From contig OX439000.1 in the NCBI GenBank assembly GCA_949316495.1, forward strand, positions 67,257,070 through 67,321,069: a stretch of 64,000 nucleotides of DNA, read 5' to 3'. Origin of the DNA: Amphiduros pacificus. Its lineage: Eukaryota > Annelida > Polychaeta > Phyllodocida > Hesionidae. The notes under the pieces were generated by a model. That model saw only the letters and a list, made by a program, of their open reading frames with translations, had not been told where the DNA came from and ran no database searches. Shown in pieces: positions 50,701-62,335 of the stretch (positions are counted from its first letter, which is position 1; every line of letters begins with the position of its first letter). The translations under genes and the position numbers were made by a program.

Positions 50701-51425
50701 AGGCAAGATCCCATGAAATCATTGCAACATATTTATTACAAATAATAATCAGTGTTAAACAAAGCTAAATTTAGATAGTTAAACTTGAAAGAACGGTTGA
50801 TGCAGAACACTTATAACTATAATTACATTATATTGGAGGAAACTTATTAACCTCAGTCCAAATAGTGATTTTTATTTTCTTGTTAACACTGTCTTAGCAT
50901 TTCAGATCCCTATGATTCATATTGGAAGTATAGATATGATTTGGGTCAGAATTGAGAGTATTAGGCAGAACTTCTCACCCACTTATCCCATGGAACATGA
51001 AATATGATAATTAGTTTTAGAAATAAAGGAAATGAACGATTTTTTTTTAAAACAATAAAATGATTCTTTCTATTATTAGGAGCTCCTGTGTGAAAAGCAT
51101 ATATTTGTTAATGGGAGCAAGATAGAAAAGACCACTGATTTTGAATATGAGCGGCCATACCTAGAGATCAGTCTCCTTAAAGAGGTAAGATGCATATGTG
51201 ACAGTACAGACAAATAGAATAGATTGTTGTAGTATTTTAAAAACACAAAGTTTAAAACTGGAATCAACTGCATTTCTCAACATTTTCATGATTGTTATTT
51301 AGATCTACAAATATGTACGACTTCTGATGCTTTCCAACTATATCTAAATTTATGTATTTTTGTAGGTGTTGGATGATTATGTACAATTGGGACTCTTCCC
51401 ACCATCCCTTGTGAAATCATCATGA
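41796..51425 (+). CDS. Extended short-chain dehydrogenase/reductase-like protein
   Basis: Exons: 41796-41844, 42802-42863, 43239-43295, 43482-43536, 43957-44051, 44441-44554, 47372-47525, 47792-47844, 49269-49395, 50169-50254, 50536-50649, 51080-51184, 51366-51425. The total is 376 residues, in frame from ATG to TGA. The N-terminus VLVLGGMGFIGRYLV is a Rossmann GxxGxxG NAD(P)-binding motif. Further NAD-dependent epimerase/3-beta-HSD features are NCAAETKFGQSE (about 94-105), EVSTAY (about 133-138), VVRPALVYGIGDRNGL (about 178-193) and VHVHDVCRALW. The usual YxxxK pair is not evident: the expected region reads AKHKYMVEQEL, with Gln where Lys would be, so catalysis may be unusual. Substrate unknown. 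CCTGCAG directly before GCATGG suggests a spliced 5' UTR. Confidence 0.88.
43296..43481 (+). other. GC-AG intron in the dehydrogenase gene
   Basis: The exon encoding VRVVDK...NTSHK ends CATAAG|GCAAGT, so the intron begins GC and not GT. Apart from the C the donor matches consensus perfectly, as is typical of GC-AG introns. The alternative GT sites nearby break the frame. Confidence 0.75.
45413..46860 (+). repeat. Tandem array of about 330-bp AGGTCA-rich units
   Basis: Four copies (one shortened) with landmarks AAAACTACCAGTAATATTTG, TAGATAGAGAGTTGAAGATT and GTGACCTTTGACCTTGACAC. It is preceded by CTCTGCTGAG...CTCGCAGAG and a CTGT/CTGTC-rich run. The reverse complement of each unit has AGGTCAAAGGTCA (a DR1 nuclear-receptor arrangement) and TCAAGGTCA extended half-sites. 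It lies in the 2.8-kb intron between 44554 and 47372. Confidence 0.85.
46866..47110 (+). repeat. Dispersed repeat, copy 2
   Basis: Begins GAGCAGACTTGAGCAGATGA and shares several blocks with 29442-29650, including TTGATTCTCATTGGCT and GGCAGCCTCCTTGACAACT. Inserted directly after the AGGTCA-rich array. Confidence 0.8.
48543..49225 (+). repeat. Hairpin-TCCATC-AGGTCA repeat element, long form
   Basis: It starts with hairpin TATGCCCTCC / GGAGGGCATA (9-nt loop), then TTTCCATCCGTGTGTCCGTC, then AGGTCAAAGGTCAAGGTC from about 48715. It also holds a 12-bp hairpin GTCGGCCATTTT / AAAATGGCCGAC at 48881-48906 with a 2-nt loop. GGAGGAGG near 49188 may be the far border. It lies in the intron between 47844 and 49269 of the dehydrogenase gene. 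Confidence 0.6.
50231..50440 (+). repeat. Exon end repeated as a degenerate minisatellite
   Basis: The last bases of the exon ending at 50254 (ATTAGTATCAAATATTGCCAAG) recur three times downstream as TGTCTAATATTGCCAAG with period about 50-60 bp. Only the exonic copy is followed by GTAAGC; the others continue ATCGG, AATAA and ATTAA, so they lack a donor. Confidence 0.75.
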
Positions 51426-53311
51426 AAGCACCTCTTGAAGTGGGAGAAATAGATCATCACCAGATTGGGACCACAATTGGTGCTATAATAGGTAGGCCCC
51501 AGATATATTCACCACAGACTCCACAACATTCATACTTTGGAGATAAACACGCATTTAATGCAATTGGATGATGTCAGAATTACTATATGCATACCTCACA
51601 ACCAGATGTCAGCACAGGTCTTGCATATCATTATCATGACTGGACACTGCCTTGACTTGCCTTTCATCCCAATATTATGAGTGAGGGAATAGTATTTCAG
51701 TTGTGTGCAATGATACCATTCTGTTCATCATAAGTCTATGAGAGGTTTGTTGTGTTGGATAAAAATTATTTGTCTCAATGCACAATTAAAATTTGTAAAT
51801 GGGCCATGCTGCGTGCAGAATACTGAGGTGTATCAAAAAGTATAAAACATGATCTCATTTATTTGCCATGTGAAGAATTTGTATTTATGGCACATGTAAT
51901 GGGACCATATATATGGATAAATATATTGTGTCAAATGTATTTAATGCCACAAATACCATGCATACCTTTAATTGTGTAGATGTCATGTTTAAGTTTAATG
52001 CCTTTATTACCTGCATGTTATATTTTAGTTATTGCAGATGGTTTCTATTGTGATTATATCTCAGTTCTCTATTTGATTTCAACTCTTAATATGCACAAAG
52101 ATCAGCAAACACTGATCATAACTGATCTTTTCAATCTTGCAATGTATAATAATATGCTTGTCTTAAATGTGGCAAATTCATGCGAGCCTTTTATCAACTC
52201 AACCTTGATGTGCTAAAGAAGCCAGATCTGAGTAGCGTACATTTGATGAGCCTTATTCTTATGATGACGGCTGATATATATGTATTCAAGATGATTGTCA
52301 TGAGGTCCTTGTGAGCTCTTAGATATATGAATGCATTGATTATACTGGCTAAAGTGGTGCTTTATTCTATAAACTTGAGATATTTCACAGGTGCCAATTC
52401 TATATATATGTCTTTCCATGTTATGAAATATTGGACCATAATTGAGAGTACATTAATTGTCAAATGTCTCTTGATGGGGATCAACCAAATTGTCAAAATG
52501 TGATGTTGATTACTTTTAATATAATTTCTTATTATTGTACTATGTTTTACAGACAATACTCTTTCTTAAAACATAGTTAACTGCTTATTATTGGACATAC
52601 TTGATTTTATTAAACCTAAAATTGTATATTTATTATGTAATGATAATGAATTTCTCATAATCAGCAGGCCTGAACATTTCATATTGCCATAAATACTGAG
52701 GATCTTTTCTGATATCTAATTTGGTATCTGACCATTTATAAGCAATCAGGGTTTTCACCTCCACATACTGTGTTGTTATTGCAGTCTTATTCACTGAAAG
52801 AGGGCAATAGTCAGGCTTGATGGTCAGAGATTTTCATCAAAGTCACAAAGTTTGAACTTTACATTGATTTGTGTTGAAACCAATGTTCTTATATGGTAAA
52901 CAATGTGCACATTACTTGAAAACATCATCCATTTTTAATTGCCTTATAATGTGTTTGCTGCCATTCACGCTTACTGATAAAGCAATCACCAAAATAATAG
53001 CATTTCTGTTGGCCATATCAGTTCACCAAAATAGCATCAGATTAAGATTAATCTGTCTGATATGTCTGGCTGCGAAAAGTGCAAATGTAAGATTTCAATG
53101 TGTCTTTCATCTAAGCTAATGTGCATCTTCCAGGCTTGAATCTAATTGGAAATATGTTTCATAATGGTTTTCATTCAACATTGATGTAGACATTTTTCAC
53201 GTTTGTTTTGATGATGCATCACAATAAATATTTTTAATATGAGTGATGAACTTATTGCACCAGTAGGAATTATAAAGTGGGCGTTGCCATTAACTGTAAT
53301 GAGCATGATAT

Positions 53312-53459
53312 GGACCCTGGACCCTGGACCCTGGACCCTGGACCCTGGACCCTGGACCCTGGACCCTGGACCCTGGTCCCTGGTCCCTGGTCCCTGGTCC
53401 CTGGTCCCTGGTCCCTGGTCCCTGGTCCCTGGTCCCTGGTCCCTGGTCCCTGGTCCCTG
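53312..53459 (+). repeat. 7-bp satellite, CCCTGGA changing to CCCTGGT
   Basis: About 8 CCCTGGA units are followed by about 13 CCCTGGT units, with a single switch point at about 53375. Because 7 is not a multiple of 3, all frames cycle through the same residues on both strands. The ORFs with DQGPGTR or DPGPWTL repeats are therefore artefacts. Confidence 0.95.
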
Positions 53460-56400
53460 ATAGTAAATCAACATTTGTCTGTCAAGTATAAGTTTAGTAT
53501 AAGTCTAACAGAAAATCATCTTTGTTTAAAATGGCAAACATCTTTCACGGTTATTAGTCAAGACCTCTAAACTTCTGTTTCCCTTCTCAAAACATGGATT
53601 CATATTCTAATGGATGTAGGGTTAAGCAATGGGAGGTGACAGTCATGACCTTACTGTTTATCTGGAGAGACCCACCTTAGTCGATCAGATTGCAGAATAG
53701 CAGCAAACACAGAGTAATACAGCATCATCTTATTAACATTTTACCAAATGTGGATAATTTTTTTTTTGCCATTTCTTCACTTCAAATGTTGACACCAGAA
53801 TATATCTCGACACAAGATCCACACATTGTTATTTATAACCTTCAAAATATCAGATATGATGACAAGTTTATTGGCAAAATATAACTGATTTTTAAGTTTG
53901 ACATGTAAATGATTTGGATATATAATCCATTTGTTAACTGGTCTACAGGTTTGCACAAGTTTAAAACAGTTGCCCATAAAAGTATGTTTTTATTTTATAA
54001 AATATGTTATAACATAATGTGCTTGAACATCAGACAAATATAAGTGTTGTAGCATGCATGTTGAGAACAGCATTCACTTTTATATCGTAAACAAGTGGCT
54101 TAATGGCATTTATTATGTTTAACAAATCTGAAACAAGTGATTTTAATTTTGTCTTTTCTTCGTAAGGAGTTTTGTCCTTTGAAAAGATGTCGAATGTGAT
54201 TACATATGAAATTATATATTGTTAAACTATAACTGTAAGTCAATAAAAAACATTGAAATCTATATATGCATCATCTTCTATATACATCATTGAAAACTAC
54301 GTATATGTATCATCTTGAGCTTCTGAGTTGTAATTTTGAGCGAGACACTGGGAAGTATCTTTCAGTACCTCTTAGTAATCACTCTGTCTGTCTGTACTTC
54401 CTTCTATCCATTCAACGCTATTATATTCTATGCGGTAGTGTAGTATTCGTTAGATAATGGGTTATAGTTGCCAACTAAGTTATTAGTATTTAGGACCAAA
54501 TTGATTTATTTTCACAAGACATAAGAATTTCTGTAAGATTGACTTTATGTCCACACATGATATATATATATATATATATATACCTGGTAGGATGGTTCCA
54601 TATGCAATGCTGCCCTCGGGTGGCAATATCAGATTGGATCAACATCACAGAGAAAAAGATTTCCCACCAGGGGTAAATTCATATCACATGTTGATATCAT
54701 TAATATTTTCAGAGCATTCCAAATTGCAGCCTCAAACATACCTGTACATATTTACTTGTTTTTATACTTGAATATCTTGAAATCATCAAGAAAATAATGT
54801 TTCCTACCCCAATAACCACAAACTGTCATTTTCATTTTTTTTAAATATATTTATTTTTTTGGAAAATAGTCTCATGTACCTTAATTCCATATCTGTGTGC
54901 AGAATAAAACAAAACAAAGGCTGAGAGGTTTGTGAACCTTTTCTTATTTGTTAACCTTTATTTAATAGTGAACAATCCCTTGTATGTTAACATTTCCAAG
55001 CTTTGCAGGTCCAAAAAAATGAATGAAACTGCCATGGCAACCAATTGTTTGGAACATTGGGACAGTTTCCCATTGAATCAATGTGTATTACCGCCAAATA
55101 TTTTCCTATTTTTGAGTTTTTAGGTCTTTTAAAAAGAAATATTGTTTCATAATGAATATGTTTTGGGGAATCTAATGGTAAACTTCAGGATATTTTTAAC
55201 TGAATAAATTATTCCTGACGGCAACATTGACATGCACAAAGAAATGCAAAAGCACAAAGAAATACAAACCATACCAAGATATTACATATTATAGAAACTC
55301 AACATTCAAGTTTTCAGGTCATACAACATCAAATGACTGGCGGTAACATTGTACCTTTGATTTCCCTTCAAGACATAACTGTGCTTCATTCCCCTACCTC
55401 AAAATAGGACCCAGGCTGCATTAAAAAGAATCATAAGGGGTTGTAAAAGCCAAACTCATCATTGATTTAGGTACAACTGAGAGAGAAAGTTTTAATTTCT
55501 TTTATTTCCAAAATAGAGATTGTCCAATTATCACAGTTTAGTTATTTATTAAAGTTAGATATAAATGTATAACTCCAGCATGATAAACATATCAATTATG
55601 ATAGATGTGGCTATATAAATATTCTATTATGACAAGTTAGGAGCATTAAGCCAATATAGATAACAGATATTTCACATGTGGATTATATTTCTCCATCAAA
55701 TTACATATAAAAAATCTCTTGTCAGTAAGAATTGGGACGTATGACTAAATTAAAAGTTTGTTGTATACAAAAATAAAAATGGATAACATTCTAGAAAATC
55801 ATAAATTAATTTACTTTACCAAAATAAAACCATTTCAAATGTCACGTTTAATTGTCTTGGACAGTCAGTAAGAAAATATAACATATTTGCTTTGTGCCTT
55901 GCATGCGAAGCAGTTTCTTTGTTTCAGCAAATACACATATTAAAAGGCTACAGGAAAATCACTTATAATATCACAATATGAAGTTTGTGGAGTAGAGGAA
56001 GCACATATTCTTTCAAATTGGATCACAATTGTGATTCTTTTATACAAAGTAGCAAAGATACAAATGCATTCTTGAAGGACATTCTGGATATTGATATTAG
56101 TTGCGAACATCAGATTATTTATGGTCATTTTAACTGATGGGTTAGATTTAACTTTGAGACACTAATGTTTTATTATGTATATATTTACCTGATTACAGAT
56201 ATTTTGTTTGTAAATAATGATATACAGTGTATCACTGCACTTTTATACTCGATAATACTTTCCTTTTTAGAATCTACAAAAATTTGACGAATTCCCATGC
56301 AATACAATAACCAAACTAATGGATTTTACCTATTTTAAACATAAACACAAATATTCTGTGATAAAATAATGATAAAACTAGTTTAAAACATTCAGTGCAG

Positions 56401-57005
56401 AGGAGATCATGAATAAATGTATAATTGTTGAGTTTAGAACAACTAGGAATGCAGGAGTCGCTGGGGATGTATGCAATGAATATACCTGCAAATAATTATT
56501 TCAAGGTATTTTTTATAACGTATGTATCAATATAATATGAAAAAAAAATCACTTTCTGGTCTTATTTTAAGAAAACTAGCGATGACAACTATTACCTTCT
56601 GTTATGCTATAAGGTAACATTGTCATTTACTTGGTTTATGCATACATCTCTGTCTTTATTGTATATTCATCCAGGCCAGAGTCTAGTATATGATAAGCCC
56701 CGTGATTTTATAACTACAAAAATCATATGCCTAAAAAGATCATTCCCCTCTCTCCCCCGGATGGAAAGGTCATTGTGGAGAATTTGCTAGTAACATTGTG
56801 AATATAACTACTTTCTATAGATAGTGGAGAATACACAGCCAGAGATGCCCAAGGAACATTTATTTTTATTTTCAATATATTTTCCAGTATATAGACAGGA
56901 TTAAGAATGTGATTAAGTTCAGACAGATTTACATGATATGCACCCGAATTTGGAATATATAACGTCGTCGACTGCAAAAGACTGTGACAGACACAAGGGT
57001 CACAT

Positions 57006-57011
57006 TTTATT
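57006..57011 (-). terminator. Polyadenylation signal AATAAA for the APD-like gene
   Basis: TTTATT on the + strand, i.e. AATAAA on the coding strand, about 70 bases beyond the stop codon. Confidence 0.5.
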
Positions 57012-57079
57012 AGACCAATAGATTGGGACAGAGCTGAAAAACATATATCGTTGAGAAAAGGGAGAAAGGATTGGGAAGG

Positions 57080-58342
57080 TCAAACATAGTTGAGAGCTGG
57101 GGGACACGACTGGGAGGTTTCCGACTGGTCCCCTTCGTCGATAGATTGATATGCAGGGGGCAGGTCTCCTTCTTCCACGAGCGTCTCATAGCTGGGAGGG
57201 ACGCTGACAAACCTGCGCCTGCGCCTCCCGCTTCTCATCGCTCTGGGAGACGCTGCAACAGACTCCTGCACTGTCTCGTCTGGGCTTTTACACCTAAACA
57301 GAATGATTACGCTTATCACCCACCCTAAAACTAATGGAAATACACAGAAAATGATATAATAAGCTGGATCCCGGGAATCACACTTAATCTTCAAGTGGTT
57401 CTTCAAAGGCGCGTCCTCAGAGATATTGTACATCACAAGTTCTGATGAAAAGACACTGATTGAAAATTTGCACCTTATATCATGTTCGCACATCGATATG
57501 ACATCCTCTGGTTTGATGTGATATTTGCGGCGATGCATTTTGAAAAATATATGCAATTCAGCTGTCCATTGAAATTTTTGGGCAACAACACCAATAAAGT
57601 AATTGCCATTCCTCGGTACTCTTTCCAATTTGATATTCTTATATTTTTCTTCTCCATGATTCGATGGATAAACGATGTGCTTTTCAATAAAACAAGCATT
57701 TTTACATTGGCCCTTTTCCCATTTTTCCACATTTTTCTCTCCCTGAATGAAATACAATTCAAAGAATTGCCCGGAAGAGACGCTGACAGTGATATATGAA
57801 CTTTCTAGAAGATAAAATTTCCACACTTGGTGTTTGTTGTTTGACAAATGAACTTCCTCTTTGCTTGTATTGTATACTTCTTCATGAGGTGAAATCTCGG
57901 GCAGTTGACGAAGATGGTAAGAACTGAACTTCTGGGGTGAAAATATATCAAGTCTGGAACAAAAAAGTGTTGAAAAACCTTTGTGTATAATTTTTTCATC
58001 TGCAGGAGAGACCTGAGATCTGTAAGGACCATATATGAATATGGAGAAAGTTAGACCCGTGGTGAGACTCATTAGAATGAGCCATAACCACGTGACAACG
58101 AGACGGGATCCACGAGAACTGTCTCTTACACAGAGAGCAGTGCCAACCACACAGCATAAACAAGACAAAGCTTCGAAGCACACACTTTTGTCTTCCTGCC
58201 GACGGCTTCCGGTTTCCAGGGGCAGGTCATCCTCCTCGTGGTACCATGTTGAGTCTGTGTAGTTGACGGACATGTACGGTACGGTGTCTGCATAGGTGAC
58301 CGCAGAACTGGCACCCGTAGGCTGGGGTCCCCGTTGTGGCAT
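57080..58342 (-). CDS. Two-pass membrane protein, APD-like luminal domain, PPxY tail
   Basis: An uninterrupted 420-codon ORF; ATG at 58342 is three bases after a TTGCGCAG acceptor, so an upstream 5' UTR exon is likely. Layout: cytosolic head with a Cys cluster (55-71, possibly palmitoylated), TM1 about 81-104 ending GPY, a luminal/extracellular region of about 220 residues with several Asn-x-Ser/Thr sites, TM2 about 327-349, then a basic RSGRRRRRF stretch and two WW-ligand motifs, PPSY (382-385) and PPAY (395-398). The middle region, with VWKFYLLESSYITVSVSS and ELYFIQGEKNVEKW, recalls from memory the middle domain of plant APD1-4 E3 ligases. Those carry a C-terminal RING; here PPxY motifs stand in that place, suggesting recruitment of a NEDD4-type HECT ligase. 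Family link moderate, function inferred. Confidence 0.8.
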   Translation of the reverse strand: MPQRGPQPTGASSAVTYADTVPYMSVNYTDSTWYHEEDDLPLETGSRRQEDKSVCFEALSCLCCVVGTALCVRDSSRGSRLVVTWLWLILMSLTTGLTFSIFIYGPYRSQVSPADEKIIHKGFSTLFCSRLDIFSPQKFSSYHLRQLPEISPHEEVYNTSKEEVHLSNNKHQVWKFYLLESSYITVSVSSGQFFELYFIQGEKNVEKWEKGQCKNACFIEKHIVYPSNHGEEKYKNIKLERVPRNGNYFIGVVAQKFQWTAELHIFFKMHRRKYHIKPEDVISMCEHDIRCKFSISVFSSELVMYNISEDAPLKNHLKIKCDSRDPAYYIIFCVFPLVLGWVISVIILFRCKSPDETVQESVAASPRAMRSGRRRRRFVSVPPSYETLVEEGDLPPAYQSIDEGDQSETSQSCPPALNYV

Positions 58343-60020
58343 TACTGCGCAAGATAAATGAGAGAGAAAAAAAATGCCTCAAATGTTGGACAATGTTTTA
58401 AAATATATTGAATATGATATTAATTATTGCCATAAAATACAACAAAGTTAAATTAAGTGTAGTGACACGGATTCAAAGTGTGACAGAATCTAGAACATAA
58501 AAGTTACATTATGGTATTGGGCCCATGATATTTGCTAAGAAAATCTCACCTGTTTCACTTTCCTAATCTTCTTCACATCCTAAGTTCTAACCATAGTCCA
58601 TCCACAATATCCTTGTACACAAAGACATATTCCATGTTTTCCATCAACCACTTCCACAAACTGAAAGAGGGACGACTGGTGTTTAATATCCCTGTTGCGC
58701 AGCTAGAAATTAAGTTGTAATTCGGAAACCCCCAGGTTCTTACCAACACTGCACGTTATGCCGTCCTAGTTTCATATCGAGGTCACAATACACTATACAG
58801 TACTTGTGTTCCTTATCTTAGGTCCATGCCAAATAAAGGTATTTGCACAGTGTGACAAATGTCCTATCTATAAACCTGTGCAATGTCGAGAAGAAAAAAA
58901 AAATATTTTATTAAGGATCCCTGACTGCAATATCATATATAAAATGAAAATTTGATGCAAGGCTCAGCTGAAGGCTGTTGTTCTTAAATATTCATGGAGT
59001 ACGCTTCACCAAATTTCTATATATCTTTTGAACATATTCCACTCAATGATAAGATATGCCCCAAATGATAGCTAGCAACATATTTATAAATCAACTAAAC
59101 ATTATCAGAGTCAACGTACCTGATGTATGCCGATAACATCTGATTATAGGTACAAGTTGTGAGGTCCATGTATTTGTTTATTTTAAAACTATGCTTTATA
59201 GCCTGGTCATGTCTGCAGTAACTGTTCTACATTACATCATTAATACAAGGTGCATGTCACTGGTTAAAAGTAAGCCTTGTAACTGAAATGTAATTTGTTA
59301 TTCCAAAAGCCTCTTTTGTGAAAAGCGAGTTCGGTATCGGTACAACAACTGTATATAACTGTACTTCCAAATCATAGAGGTTTCGCAGTCAATTTTACAA
59401 AGATTTAGCGATTTGTATAAATGATAAACTATTTCTGCAGTTATTAATGTGTCTAACTTGTTCCACAATCACACTGTAACGAAATTTGAAAGTGAACTGT
59501 GCGGGCGGAGAATTAAATTATATTTTTTGGCTAAGTTGACCAAATATGTGAATAAATTTCAACTGTCATGCTGCATGGTCGAAAAGGGTAAATATCTGAT
59601 AATAAGTTGTTTTTTCCATTCAGCCAGTTCTCCATGACTGGTTATCAAAAGCCATGGTCTGTGTTATGTCTAGTGCATGATAATGAAAAAAGAAGAAAGA
59701 AAAAGAAAATAAAAGATTCCCAATCACTCTTAGAAAACACCAGGGCATTGAGTCCGGGTGGCAGGCTCCTATGCATGTGTGAAAAGGTCGTTAATATAAA
59801 CAAATAAAAACGATACACACGAAAAAGACTACCCTCCAATACAAGACTTCTCAATCATATTAGTGCCTGCCACCAATATGAAAAAAAGGCATGATTGACG
59901 GCTACCATCCATTATGAAACTTTTTATGCTGTGAGGTTCCATACAGACATGACATGAGGAGGTGGCTAGAAGCTCAGTCAAAGTGCATGATTGATTTCAT
60001 AAAAATCTAGCCGTGAACTG

Positions 60021-60348
60021 ATTGGTGACGGAATATTCATAGAGCTTCTGATTGGTGTCTCAGCCAACTGATGACAGGTCGTGACCCGAGGTAGATCAAT
60101 TCTGATTGTATAATATTTTTGTGGGGGTAACTCATAAGCATGACGCTCCGTGGAGTTCCAAATTTAAAAAAACGTCAGCACAAGAAAATGACGACAGAAG
60201 GAGTGAGAATATTGAACGACTATCAAAACTATTCCTATTATTATTCTTATAAATAACCATGTAGATATTTCTTCATTAAATCTGTGTTTAATATGTTCGG
60301 GATAACAATAGTTGGCCTCTGACCACTTAACAATAGTCATCACGTGAT
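60021..60348. promoter_or_regulatory. Inverted CCAAT pair, CRE-like sites and E-box
   Basis: GATTGGTG occurs at about 60020 and again exactly 30 bp later, the inverted CCAAT form recognised by NF-Y. TGACG motifs follow near 60140-60190, and the palindromic E-box ATCACGTGAT is at 60339-60348. The region has more CpG than its surroundings. Which of the two divergent genes it serves is unclear. Confidence 0.4.
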
Positions 60349-60620
60349 CCTGCTGGTTACTTGGTTACAACTTCATATTGTTCAAGAACAATAGAAGTTG
60401 TAATCAAATTGAAGCCAAAGAAGGGGCCTACCTAAAATTGAGCAACAGAAAGGTTGGTTCGTTGTTGTTCACATATTTAAATATTTTGTCTAATGGGCTC
60501 ATTTTTTTCTCATTTTAATAGGCTCATTTCCAGGTTTTCTTTTTGTTTGTTTATATGTTTTGTCTCAACCACACGCCTCACTTCATCCAGCTCACCTCAG
60601 CTCCTTCAACCTGAGACTCA

Positions 60621-60649
60621 GTGAGAGCAATATTTATTATTGCTCTCAG
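60621..60649. repeat. 29-bp palindromic element, copy 2
   Basis: Identical to 17312-17340 except for the first base; the hairpin has 11 paired bases and loop TTTAT. Confidence 0.9.
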
Positions 60650-61081
60650 TTTCTACTCAGCCCAACCCCGGCACTCAGTTGAGCAACTTCCCACCAGCTC
60701 GTTTGGCTGCACTGCACCCTGTGACCCTTCCCTGTTTTGCAAGCTATTCTTACTACCACAGCATTTATACTGCACTTGCTACTAATAGAAAAGTGGGTTG
60801 GTTGATTTATCTTTTGTTTACAAGGATGCCTGCAATAACACGTGGTGAGATCGTGCAATGATGTTTACATTCAATGACCTACTTTCCAGATGACAAGCCA
60901 TGCGGATTGAGTGACAGGAATGATCTCGTACACATGCAACATATATATGCTCCGCAGTTGATATTTGCTGTGATATGATGGAATTCAAAATGTTGACGTA
61001 AGTTGAAATCTTCGCCCTTGCCACAAGACGAGTTGCCCGCCAAGTTGACGGCTGTGCGGCGTGTTGTCTCGGGGAAGCTGG

Positions 61082-61822
61082 ATGGGGTCCGCGACTCGCG
61101 TGGCGCAGCGCCTTTTTGGGCGCTACCTGCTAGTAACAAACACCATCAGTTGCGGAGTTCTCATGAGCCTCGGAGATGTAACAGTCCAAAGTGTGGAGAG
61201 GTGGGCGGATGGGGACACAGCCAGGCCTATCAACTGGGCAAGGACAGGTCTGTCAACTTGCTTTCATCTCCTAGATGTAAATGCATTTGTGTATATATTT
61301 GATTCTAAAATCCTTAGGAAAATTAATTAATTAAATATTTATATAAATTTTTATAATAAATTTATTTTCTTAATTAAATCTGCCCTTTCATTGACTCAGC
61401 ACTCATCATATTTGATATTGAATTTTCATTAAAAGTTTTAAATGTACCTCCCCCCTCCCTTAAAAAAAACACAAAACAACTGACAAAAACAAAAAACAAA
61501 ACAAAACAAAACAAAAACAAACAGCAAACAGCTTTTGTTGAAAATTCAATGTCAAATATGAGTGCTGCACCTATGTCTGAGATAGAACTCAAGATGGATG
61601 TTTACAAAAAGATGAAAAAATATATTTAAGACTGTCTTGAGCTTCAGTTGTGGTTTTCAGGGCGCATGTTCAGCATGGGGCTTGTCATGGGACCTTTTAA
61701 TCACAAATGGTATGGTTTCTTGGACCGCATTCTTCCTTTGACAAATACAAGCACAGTCGTCAAGAAAATTCTGGCTGACCAAATTGTCGCCTCACCCTTC
61801 TTTGCATTCACCTTCTTTATGG
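61082..61822 (+). CDS. MPV17L2: MPV17L2-like inner mitochondrial membrane protein (5' part)
   Basis: Coding exons 61082-61247 and 61661-61822 are joined in phase 1; the second ends in phase 1 at GTAGGT, and the rest lies beyond the window. The start ATG follows an in-frame TGA at 61046-61048. Residues LFGRYLLVTNTISCGVLM match the first helix of the MPV17/PMP22 family. The second exon has FSMGLVMGPFNHKWYGFLDR and KKILADQIVASPFF, the family signature (GP..H.WY..LD and DQ..ASP). The LVTNT and LVASP-like motifs favour MPV17L2 over MPV17 or PXMP2. The human protein is linked to mitochondrial ribosome assembly; that role here is inferred by homology. Confidence 0.9.
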
Positions 61823-62335
61823 GTAGGTATTTTTCCCCAGACCATTTTAAACCTGGTCAATTTTGGTTGTTAAACTGGGTCATAATATATAAATATCCAA
61901 TACCCAGTAAAGTAATGTTTATGTAATGGCATGCCAAATAAACGTGACAAGAATAAGGTAAATGTATGGCGATGGTTAAATGAAAAAAAATGTATTGACT
62001 GGTGATTTTTGTTGTCATTTGCAACCAATTTTTAATGCAAATTACCTCACCACGAGTCTAAACTATTTTTGTCACTACAGAAGAGAAAGTCAGGACAAGT
62101 CACTCTAATTGTACCTTTATGTTTTATACTCTTAACCTCAGAACAAAATCTATTCTTGTAACAGCACAAATCGGTGAAAGCTTTTCCCATTCTTGAAAAA
62201 AAATATAACTTTATAAGGTGAAGATCTGCTTTTAGAAACATTTTAATTTTTATATTGACTTGACCTTTAGGACATACAACTAGTTTAACAGGGATGGTAA
62301 CACATAGCTAGCACTTTTGCAAAGAGTGTCTAGTG

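Larger units (their letters stand above)
51426..57079. other. 3' UTR and convergent spacer
   Basis: Follows the dehydrogenase stop and ends at the reverse-strand APD-like gene, so these genes converge. It contains a 7-bp satellite (53312), a TA microsatellite (about 54558-54582) and candidate AATAAA at 54242-54247 (+). TTTATT at 57006-57011 is a well-placed reverse-strand polyadenylation signal about 70 bases after the APD-like stop. No coding exon recognised. Confidence 0.6.
58343..61081. other. Divergent intergenic region
   Basis: It lies between the starts of the reverse-strand APD-like gene and the forward MPV17L2-like gene, so it should hold both promoters. Promoter-like sites cluster at 60021-60348. 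It also contains the second 29-bp palindrome (60621-60649). No further coding exon seen. Confidence 0.6.

Noticed and set aside
53175-53570. DQGPGTR / DPGPWTL repeat proteins
   Set aside because: They arise from a 7-bp satellite, with open frames on both strands; no splice or start context.
2178-59780. Similar 30-base segments around GGCAGGCTCCT at about 2200 and 59760
   Set aside because: Short and imperfect, with no extended similarity; not enough for a repeat call.
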